DNA from: Selaginella tamariscina
Lineage: Eukaryota > Streptophyta > Lycopodiopsida > Selaginellales > Selaginellaceae
Length of the DNA stretch: 64,000 bases
NCBI GenBank assembly: GCA_003024785.1
Contig: PUQB01000156.1
Coordinates: 372,001 to 436,000, forward strand
Reading direction: 5' to 3'
The position numbers and the translations under genes were made by a program. The notes under the pieces were generated by a model. The model did no database searches. It saw only the letters and a program-made list of their open reading frames with translations, and had not been told where the DNA came from. Shown piece by piece: positions 54,460 through 64,000 of this stretch (the stretch's first letter is position 1; the number at the start of each line of letters is the position of its first letter).

Positions 54460-55953
54460 ATGTTTTAGTCGTTTGATATTCCTCAGGACAGCTGTGGTAG
54501 AAGTGGTTTATCACATATGACAACAGCTGGTGCTTTCCACCATGGCACGAGAGAGGACTTCATATGATATATGATATGTACGTATATGCTCAAATCTATA
54601 TATGATAGTGGCGCACACACACATAGTGCTAAAGTATTTGTTGTACAGGTTTGCGAGGGGAATCCGGAACTCCTATTCACCGCCGCGAATGTGAAGAAGT
54701 GTTTATAGTTAACAAAGGACAAGGAACTTTATACTTGGCTATAAATTCTGAACAGTCCTGGTGAAGGGACTTGCATATTCGATCTTTGAGAATTCCACCA
54801 TTACAATGCAGTCCACCAGGTGTGTGTGTGTGTGTGGGTGGGTGCAGAGACATTTATAGATTCGTATATGAATTCATGCATCTAATATGACAATATGGTC
54901 CGTTATATCTATTAAGTTTAATGTATTATCATGTTATATACACATGCATGTATATATGTATGTATGTAAGAGACATAGATTCATACACATACAAGTGCAA
55001 ATTCATGTACGTATGTAATAGAACAATATGGTTCTTTTATCTACTAATTATGATTAAACATACACATGCGTATATATTAAATATGTACACCTGTATGTAT
55101 ACGTATGCATATCATAGGTTCGGCTAGAGCCGTACAATCACTTAACTTAATTAATTATCTTTTTGAAGATATATATGAAAAAGATGTTTAGGGTAAATAA
55201 TTTTTATATACACAGGTTTCTTAATCACATATTTTCCTTGGTTTAAGTATTTTGCGACTAATTCACTTTTATATATTACATGCTTGTGTGTGTAGGTATT
55301 TGTGTGTGTGTGTGTATGCAATTCTCAAGTTTATTGTGTTTATAAAACATGCACCCACCCACCCAGCCACCACAGACACACACGCACAAACCCACACGTG
55401 TATGTATACATACGCCTATGCCTGTGTGATTATAACATTTCTTCTATAAGTTGTATTATGTGTAGATGTACCTGCATTACACTGTGAATGCTACATGTAT
55501 ACATATATGATGCAATATATATAAACATTATATAATAATATATATTTATAATTATGTTCTACCTACTTGTAAGTTATACTTCTTACTTTGCAGATAGTCA
55601 ACACGGGCGTTGTTGACGACTTGCAGTTCTTGGGGATAGGGTGTAAGTAGGATTCTATAAGCTATAAACAGATTATTATTATTATATGCAATAAATGTAG
55701 ATTTTCTTAAATAATCAATATGTTATATATATAAATAAGTGCATCCACGTGCAGATTCGTGTATAAGAATTCTGTGCTTCGTTTTCCATATCCGTGGGAC
55801 ATTGTATGCCCCAGCAATCCGGTCACGGGTCAGTATGTATATGTGTGTAGGCATTCTCTATATGTTCACAAGTCCACATACTAATACCATTTTACGTGTT
55901 GCAGTGAACCAACTAGAGCATTTGAACATCATCTAAAGGCCGACCCGGTTTGA
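54460..55953 (+). CDS. auxin-binding protein 1-like cupin, interrupted
   Basis: Exon-like pieces in order: 54460-54550 (SFDIPQDSCGRSGLSHMTTA then GAFHHGTRE), 54649-54819 (GTPIHRRECEEVFIVNKGQG then TLYLAINSEQSW, FENSTIT and NAVHQ), 55594-55640 (IVNTGVVDDLQFLGIG), 55755-55832 (NSVLRFPYPWDIVCPSNPVT) and 55905-55953 (EPTRAFEHHLKADPV-stop). The order and motifs match ABP1, the plant ER/apoplastic cupin that binds auxin. The metal-site motif, normally PIHRHSCEE, reads PIHRRECEE, so one zinc-ligand His is Arg. The conserved segment between the first two exons (normally EVEVWLQ) is not found, and the end has HLKADPV instead of KDEL. Frame shifts occur inside the second exon. It may be a diverged paralogue or a pseudogene. 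Confidence 0.68.
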
Positions 55954-56997
55954 AAAAGACTAAAGGTGGAAAATGAACACTATAAGGTGAGACTTTTTAT
56001 TTATTTATTTATTTTTAATTTTATTTTTACCTAATGATTTTGACTGTTGCTCTAGACACGCTATATTCTCATTGGAGCGTTGAGATTTGTAGAGATACAG
56101 GGAGAATAAGTGTATTTGTTTTACACACACGTGTGTATGTGTGTATAAAGTTTTAATCGGATATACATGTCAATATATGTATATACGTACAGGATATATG
56201 CATACTACACAGATGCCATTATAATATATAAAATTCATTAAGTGTTTTATGTAATTTTTATATAAACTTGCCGTTTGTGTACGCAAACTTGTGTTTTTAT
56301 CACTTACGTCTGTCAACGTATCTTTCAGTACTACATAGGATTAATTTTATTAATTTAAAGTTAATTAATAGCTAGTAATTAATATATTAATATATTAATA
56401 TTCTTACTTTTCTCTTTGATTTTGACAAGTTTTAAGAAGAAGACAACGTTTTTCAGTTCGCCGTAGCGTGGTGCTTTGCATGGGGGACCGTTGCTATGAT
56501 TGGAACAGTTGCACCTGCAGTCTATACTAAAACGTGAGTGGATGTACTTTTATATGTACACACCCACACACACATGCACACACGCGCATATACAGTTATG
56601 TATCATATCACTATATTTTGAATGTTTTATCACTTTGTCCATTGGTATAGTACAAGAATAGGGGTAGAGAGAGAGAGAGAGAGAGAGACTTATGTGGTAT
56701 CTGTCTACTAGCTGATGAAAGATATATGGTTATCTTTCATTGTACAGTATATTTTGTATGTTTAGTTTCATATCCATATATAAAGATTACACGACACACA
56801 CTCACACATACGCATACAGTTACATATTATTATTTTAACTTTCCATGCATAGCCGTAGTTATAGGTGGTGCACAATTATGAACTGTGTTGATTGGAGATG
56901 CTATTACAACGAGAGCGAAAGTTAGTTATTTTTTATTATAATATATTGTTTTATTTCTTACGTATAGTAAAAAGCTTGATAGAAACACTTGCAACAA

Positions 56998-57031
<34 letters not shown>

Positions 57032-59898
57032 GTATTCACACACGCACGCACGCACACACACGTAAGTTAAAATCTTGTACAAGCATTGATTGAAACAGTT
57101 GTAGTTTTCTTGTCTCGATCATGGTTTATATATAAATATATATCGTGTACCGTAATTATCAAATTGTGGTCTTTATATTTATAATACATTATACTAAATA
57201 AATTTAAATAAAATATTTATTTGTATGAGTTTTTAATAAAACGGTTTTAGTTTATACTATTAACAGAGTTTCCAAGATGGGTCAGGGATCGTATTCAAGT
57301 GGATGATGTGAAACTAAAATACGTAAAATTTACAACATGTTAAGAATCTCCTTCCTGACAGTTTTTGTGCATAACCCAAGCTTTCGTTTTTGAAAGACAC
57401 ACATGCAGGTATTCAGAAACCAGACCTTTATATTAATTATACTAAATTATTTAAATTAGTATATTATAATTAACTGTAATCTAATAAGTTTATAAAACTC
57501 TGAGTTATATTATTATGTATGCATTTTAAGCAATTATTTAATTAAACTAATTAATATTTTATATAATGAGAATATGAATATTAAATGTGGATATAGAACA
57601 GAAGCAGAAGCAGTATATGCATGCAGAGAAATTTCTGGTCTGTAACAAATCAAAATCAATTGAACAGCGAGGTTTGGAAAAGGATGTTTAAATTTAAATA
57701 ATACAGAATATATTGTTATATACAGACACAAATCCTGGCCATTAGATTGACAGCTAAATCTTTGCCGACACAGATCCAATCGACATCTCCCACGTGTATC
57801 ATTTTCAAGCCCTAATTTATCCCTTTTATTTTAGCCCTAACCCTCTTTAACCCTTAACCCTAGGGTTTACATTTTTTAAAAATATTTTTCAGTTTTGAAA
57901 AGATGTCTGCAGTACTTACACTTGATAATCATCTAACAGTTTCTGCATAAATATATAAAATATTGTTAATTTATTTTATTATAATTTGAAAGCTATATAC
58001 ATGATTTTCCAACAAACTATCGTCAATCAAAACCTACTGCAGTTGATCAGTCGTGACAAGAAATAGACCCAAGCCGCATTTACACGGGCGTATTAGGACC
58101 TTAATTACGCTATTTAAACCCTTGTTTTTTATATGGTACTATACAAAAATCGGCATATTATGTAACCTTATATATGTCATGGTGACAACATGAAGGAACA
58201 CTTCAAAGAGGATATCTACATATGTCAATTTCTCAATAAGATATATATTGACAAAAAGAATATATAAATGCATATAAAAAGACAAGGTAGAGAACATACA
58301 AAGAAAATGTTACGTGTTTGACTTTTTAGTAGGTTTTGATAGTCAATATTGTCATTTTTTTCAAAAGCGTCGATAGAGATTGTATATATAATAGTTATAA
58401 GAATTATAATATTTCTAAATAATCAATAATAGGGTATTTAAATAATAATTACTAAATAATTAAGTCAATTAAGATGTGTAGGTGTGTAACAGTTATTACT
58501 TGATGTGGTCAACCTGTTGAAACATTCGATATCTAGTTGACCATTGACCAGCAGCGGTTGATTCAAACACTCCCGGCAGATCCCATTGAAGACTTGTACG
58601 CCGCCAATAAGTAAATAAATATACATATTTAAATAATTAAGTTATGCACCAACATGTTTTCAAGTCGGCATGCAGGTTTTCTAGAAGAAGAACTGCATAT
58701 TATTAGTGTTAAACTCATAACATTATATCTTTGACTTGTTACTTACAGAACCGATTGGTGTAGTGAGCTTTCAATGGTGGTTGTTATGTCTCACTAAGAC
58801 AGTGATACACACACACACGTGTACATGTGTATCGCATATATACACCTGGACTGCAACTTATGCGGCCTGATGTTTGCAAACAACTAGTGAATTATGTATA
58901 TTAATATATAATAGATACACACTGTTGCATACCCGCGTCCGAAGGAAGAATATTTTAAGTTGTTGAAGTTGGTGTATATGTTAAGTTTGAAAACTATTAA
59001 TTAACGGAATTGTTGGTGTTATATGAAACTTGAGCTACCAAGTGAGTTGCGTATGACGTTAGCCCTAAGTCAACTTAGGGAACAGTTTAGGGTTAATTAG
59101 AGAGCAAACCAACCATACCAATACTAGTTATTAATTATTAATATTTTATATAATATATGTTCTCCGTGATTCTGGACTGCAAACCAAATATATTAAGATG
59201 CGGCGGATATTCTGGAGTGGAAGACAACTTGATAGATTGCCTGTGCAGAAGGCTATTAATCATTTGCATTTTGATAAAGAGGTTGACGATTTCTTAAACT
59301 TAATTTATATGTTGACTTGTTTATAACTAAATACTTGTATTTTATTTGTTAAACTCCCGACAATGGTAAACACCTTATACATTAATATATTATGGTTGGT
59401 GATCAGTTTTCTACGGCATATACGGAGGAATATTCAGTGAGATTATTAATAACTGTGTCTTAGCGGGTGGGATTAAAGCGTGATTAATGCAAGAGGATTA
59501 GTTGAAACGATGTACGACACATGAGGAAAGGATGTCGTTGAAAACGAAGGGTAGGTTAGGTCGGTACGGATTAAATGCTTAACCGCGTCCGTACTAAACC
59601 CTAAACCCTCGCCGTTGAATGGGGAAACGGCCAGATCCGACGTCACACAGGGGAAGAAATCTCCACCGTTGCGTCACTAGACACGTAAGTATATTCCCCT
59701 CGTGTTTTGATTAGCATTAATCCTGTTGATTAGTTGCTTCGGTTTATGCATGGGGTTATTACGGGACTTCCTATATAACAATGCGGTCAATTGCGTGCTC
59801 CCGAGATGAACAAGTGTGTTAGATAATCCTTCTCTGAAGAAAGAAATAGTTTGTTTTTTCTCAATAGAATTCTCCAAATGAGCAGCTGAGGAATCGAA
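55954..59898. other. 4-kb mostly non-coding region
   Basis: Contains (GA)n at 56666-56690, (TA)n at 56999-57028 and 61-kb-like AT-rich DNA. An exon-like piece at 56457-56533 (FAVAWCFAWGTVAMIGTVAP then AVYTKT, followed by a GTGAGT donor) looks like a membrane helix but I cannot link it to a gene. CCCTAACCCTCTTTAACCCT near 57835-57870 is telomere-like. The 59.6-59.9 kb part is likely the MYB promoter and 5' UTR. Confidence 0.4.
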
Positions 59899-60964
59899 AT
59901 GTGCTTGAGCTCCAGGATGAGAGCCCTCTTATCCCTCAGAAATCCCCAGAATCCCATAATGAATCTGTATCAGAATCCCATGAATCCCATGAATCTCAAG
60001 CTCTCAGAAGACGAGGATGAATCCACAAACGAGACGGGAGAGTCACCGAGCAGTCTGAGTAACCATGAAAATGGAGCACAGTCGAAACACTGTCCGAGAG
60101 GTCACTGGCGTCCAGCAGAAGACGAGAAGCTCCGTGAGCTTGTCTCTCTTCACGGTCCACAGAACTGGAACATGATCGCCGAGAAGCTCCATGGCCGATC
60201 AGGTAAGAGAGAGAGAGAGAGAGTAGCTGCTGCCCATCAGCTCCAATTCATAAAATACTTCCTTCAGGAAAGAGCTGCAGATTAAGATGGTTCAATCAGC
60301 TCGATCCCAGAATAAACAGGCAGCCATTCAGCGAGGAAGAAGAGGAGCGCCTCCTTGCAGCACACAGGTTCCACGGTAACAAGTGGGCGATGATAGCGAG
60401 GCTGTTCCCGGGAAGAACAGACAATGCGGTGAAGAACCACTGGCACGTCGTCATGGCTAGGAAGTACCGCGAGAGGACACGGCGTTCCTCGACCAATCCC
60501 TCACTGAGGAATGAAGAACAGACTGAACTGAGAGGTACCAAGCGAACACTGGAAGAACTAAGCGGGTTTCAACATATTCATCCCCAACAATCCCATTTCC
60601 CCTTGTTCTTCCCGGATTCATCCGCAGGTAACGTAAACTCGTCTGGATTGCTGGAAACGCATGAAAATATATTGATTTCTATGCAGCGACCGCGCCGAGT
60701 GGGATGAAGGTCTGTACATCTTCCCCGTTTATGGAAGAACTGCAGAGATATTCCTGCAGTACAACGAGTAGCACCACGGATTTCACTACGTGCAGCGAGC
60801 AAGTCTCACATAAGAGGCAGAATTGCTTCAGAAGGCTTGTGGACAAGGAGAAACTGACGGTCTCAGATGGGGTCTCGTGTACGAGCGTGGATCAATCCAA
60901 CGATGAACAGCTTGAACACAAGAATGCTGTCCAGTTTATAGATTTCCTAGGTGTTGGTGCTTGA
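59899..60964 (+). CDS. R2R3-MYB transcription factor, MYB52/54/105/117 group (subgroup 21)
   Basis: Two exons: 59899-60203 and 60268-60964. R2 is [20 protein letters not shown] then [20 protein letters not shown] and [10 protein letters not shown]3 is [20 protein letters not shown] then [20 protein letters not shown] and [19 protein letters not shown]. The GPQNWN and NHWHVVMAR signatures define the MYB52/54/105/117 group, which in Arabidopsis acts in secondary wall, boundary and mucilage control. The intron interrupts the GRSGKSC codons, a family-typical site, and holds (GA)n right after its donor. Upstream is a repetitive NPMNP segment and an acidic Ser-rich part. A 1-nt shift before about 60690 separates the middle from the C-terminus, which ends [13 protein letters not shown], the group's conserved C-terminal motif. 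Confidence 0.93.
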
Positions 60965-61555
60965 GAAAAACCTCTGGTTTAACTGTTAACCAACAAGGTT
61001 TAGCCTCTTAAGCATGTTCTTAATAGAAGAACATTCTCATGTGCGTCTGTGGAGCGTAGATACATGTCGGATATATAAGTATATCATAAGTGAGTTTATG
61101 TTATCCAGTTTCCATGTAATGTGGGAACTTATATTTACATAACTGACAGTCAAACAAGTATAATATTAATAGCCCACATACTAATATTGTATATTAGGCT
61201 GATTTCCTTAATTGAGTAGTCAGTAAGTCAACATTATCGATTCTATTTACATAAGTATTTCCATACACCCAAGAGCAGCACACATAAACAAAGACATGTA
61301 CATGCATATGCATGTACACATACACACACACACACGAACACATACGCATATGCTAACAAGAGCGTTTAGTTAACAGCGTTTAAAATCAATCTCTATCTTG
61401 GATTCTATACCAGTAAGACTATGAATATGAAGCTTTCTTCACATCATATTGTTCCCTTAAACAATCGTGTGACATTAACTTTTAGCCCCTGTAATAATCA
61501 AACACACTGTCTGATTCTATAAACAGTTAACATTTAATATATATGAAAATCTATC

Positions 61556-61586
<31 letters not shown>

Positions 61587-61949
61587 ATTCAACTTACACA
61601 TGTTCGACTTTGTGCTGTCTGTGCTGTCCCGTGTCCGTGTCGTGTGTTATAACAAGCAGCCTGTAATGATGACGAAAACGCCTTGACTGCCCGTCAGCAA
61701 GTGTTCTGACCGCCTTGACTGCCATTTCCCCTGCTGTTACAGTTCAACACCCTTTTACGTTACACATCTCTCACAGATATGTGTGTGTATCTTTCCTTTT
61801 GTTTTTTTCCTTATAATATATACATTAATAACTATATATTATTAACTTACATTTTATTTGGATTCTATATGCAGGCCCTGTGCAAAAATCAAGTAGAAAA
61901 CAAAACCACCTTTAGACAGCAACGGTAAAAGAATAAATATTTTATTTAG

Positions 61950-61982
<33 letters not shown>

Positions 61983-63150
61983 TATATGGACAGTACCGTT
62001 TTAGTGCAGAAGAGGCTGGCTATTGTGTAGTTTAGAAATTTGCAGTGGTGCATTTATGGTTATAGATTCCAAGGATCCTGTGCTTCATCATAGGGAATAT
62101 GTTATTAAACCACCTGCTCCCTGCAAAACAGTTTAAAACACGCCTAATTACCCTTGATTACCCTTAGCCTTAACAACCCTTTTCTCAAGCGTTACAATGC
62201 TTAACTTCATGAAAAGCTTTGAATGTTCCTTAATAAACACATGACTAATGAAAATATGATACATAAAATTCTTTACAAATATGAAGCTGGTGTTCTCTCT
62301 ATATAAATCTCCACATTCTTCATTTTCATAACATAGTTTCCTATCCGTGTGTGTGTGTGTTACATCACATACCAAGTCTGTGGAGTCAACTTTTACTCTC
62401 ACTGCTTGCCCTTAACTGTCCTTAGTCAACCTTGAAACCGTACTTAACTGCCCTTTAATGTTAGATTAATGCCTACTTACCCGTAAATGAGGAAACCTTG
62501 TATAAACCTTCTGCACAAAATACGTAAGTAATACATTGAAAGTTTATTAGATTAAGTAAGAAAAAATGTGTTAGTTACGAAGTGAAATATAGTGATTAGT
62601 TTCGTGAAGACCATGACTTCGAAGTCAGATAACCTAGTAAAGAAACACTATAGTGTCGGGGGACACTTAATACGATGAAAGCAACAAGTTAGTAAACAAA
62701 ATAGACTATATACATGTCTCTGTCTGCCTGCCTAAACACCGAACAAGCACGTAAATAGACTAGTGTAATTACACATGGATGTTGTGCGTGTGTATTTATA
62801 TCGCCTAAAAAACGAATACAAGCACGCCGTATACTTTGTATTAACACATTACTGACGAGAGAGAGAGAGTAGCATGCTAATTAGTCACTACGAGTCAAAC
62901 ATTAGAAATACAAAACAGAAGATAACATTATACATTCCCAAACTGACACTTACATATAGCATAAGTAATATGTGCGTGCGTGCGTGTCTGTTGAATCGGT
63001 TTAGCAATATATTAATTCATTTATAACAGTAGTAATGAGACATACATGATATGAAATAAAATTGGAGCAATAATTTAATAGTTCATTAACAGTAAAACTA
63101 GTATTACATACACGAATTAAGTTAAATGCTAGTTAATAAATACTCCCCTG
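60965..63150. other. 2.2-kb spacer between MYB and AGO genes
   Basis: AT-rich 3' flank of both genes, with (TA)n(TG)n at 61555-61587, (TA)n at 61961-61982, and related CCCTTAACTGTCC-like phrases around 62405-62455. No coding segment is supported. Confidence 0.5.
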
Positions 63151-64000
63151 TTAGCAGTAGAACATGACCTTCTTAACCTTGTCCTTGAGTGCAGGTAGCG
63201 GCCTGATGGAGCCGTCCGTGCGGGTAGATCGGGGAGCCAAGGTCCTGTTTACGGATCCGGCCTCGGATGCGTCTGGTTCCATGTAAAATCTCGCTCTAAA
63301 CGCTGCTAAATGAGCATAATAAGCAGGGGGCACTGTCAAAAAGTTAAATGTCAGTTATAAAACAATATACAAAGTGTACTCTCATATAACACTTTGTGTG
63401 TGTGCGCGCGCGGGCGTTAAGTAGAGCTACGTACGCATATAAAGACATGTCTCCTGTGTAACTGCGTGTAGAAATGACTATTTTCAACTGACAATACTAA
63501 TAGCAATTATATATCGTTTACAAATACATCCGTAGATAGTGCTGGGGATATTTCCAGACATAACATAAACCTTGCTGTTAAGTATACATGTTCCTAGTGG
63601 ATTGTTAATATTCACATACTAGAATAGTACCTATTGAGACAGAACGTGTACAACGAGCGTAAGTATAGCAGAGGCTGTTGGTGAGAGACTGTAACCCATC
63701 TGCTGTGAATTTGTTTTCGTCCCAAAGTACGTGATAATGTGCCGGCCTACTTGTTCCCTGTATTAAGAAATAGTTTTAAGCATGTTTAACTAGAATATAA
63801 TTTGAATATATATGCATAACTGTGTGCATGCACCGCGCACTATATATTACCTGGATCCCAGCGTGACTACAAAGGTAAAAATCAAATTCCGTTGGATGGC
63901 AGATTTTCGAATCCACCACAGTTCCTGTTAAGGAAACACATTTATAACAGCAATTCCTAAATAAAAGTGCCTTATGTGTGCATACATACATACATAGACA
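63151..64000 (-). CDS. AGO1-like Argonaute, 3' end only (runs off the window)
   Basis: Last three exons of an Argonaute of the AGO1 clade, the small-RNA-guided slicer of RISC. Exons: 63924-63851 ([20 protein letters not shown] then HAGIQ), 63757-63631 ([20 protein letters not shown] then [20 protein letters not shown]) and 63332-63151 ([20 protein letters not shown] and a Ser/Arg-rich tail ending [20 protein letters not shown]). The H of HYHVLWDEN is the last residue of the PIWI catalytic tetrad (DEDH). These pieces join without frameshift. Sequence from 63925 to the window edge is intron. The rest of PIWI, MID, PAZ and the N domain lie beyond position 64000. Confidence 0.94.

Overview
The window is nuclear DNA of a land plant. 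It holds plant-specific families with canonical GT-AG introns: pentatricopeptide repeat (PPR) proteins, beta-expansins, a class III peroxidase, a serine carboxypeptidase, a BAHD acyltransferase, an R2R3-MYB, a thylakoid-type FtsH, an AGO1-type Argonaute, and PSY-like peptide precursors. Introns are mostly 50-200 nt and very often carry (CA/GT)n or (GA/CT)n microsatellites. Exons are moderately GC-rich in a strongly AT-rich background. The short introns and the 'AYAQ.GH' style of the first PPR protein suggest a seed-free plant, possibly a lycophyte such as Selaginella. That is an inference, not a proof.

Layout: 86-1729 (-) zinc alcohol dehydrogenase; 2030-3808 (-) intronless PPR; 4393-6718 (+) serine carboxypeptidase, 14 exons; 6865-8440 (-) RRM/CCCH splicing factor (RBMX2 type); 8.4-13.0 kb AT-rich desert with a long foldback at 12.5 kb; 13068-13436 and 13986-14341 (-) two tandem PSY-like precursors; 15276-16579 (+) conserved single-pass membrane protein; 16656-16964 (-) a third candidate secreted-peptide gene; 17357-18874 (+) GT61 glycosyltransferase; 19692-22449 (-) P-class PPR; 24.36-28.0 kb a decayed PIF/Harbinger transposon with recognisable inverted repeats and two convergent genes; 30310-31451 (+) DUF688-like protein; 32301-36715 (-) FtsH2/8-type protease, 12 exons; 37072-38270 and 38427-39599 (+) tandem beta-expansins; 39.6-43.6 kb AT-rich desert; 43627-45072 (-) BAHD acyltransferase; 46.7-50.8 kb a second, older PIF/Harbinger relic; 51424-53042 (-) class III peroxidase; 53291-55953 (+) a membrane-anchor exon followed by an auxin-binding-protein-1-like cupin; 55.9-59.9 kb mostly non-coding; 59899-60964 (+) R2R3-MYB of the MYB52/54 group; 63151 to the right edge (-) the 3' end of an AGO1-like gene.

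The genes do not form one pathway. Several act at the wall or in the secretory route (carboxypeptidase, peroxidase, two expansins, GT61, sulfated-peptide precursors, ABP1-like cupin). MYB52/54-type factors are wall-related in flowering plants, but the window shows no direct link. Many neighbours are divergent, with short shared upstream regions.

Two general points affect every reading here. First, most conserved genes carry isolated 1-2 nt frameshifts, often inside or beside homopolymers, while their motifs stay conserved on both sides; this looks like long-read consensus error more than mass pseudogenisation. Second, the most novel biology is the peptide-precursor group at 13-17 kb and an FtsH intron whose 3' end duplicates the tail of the exon before it.
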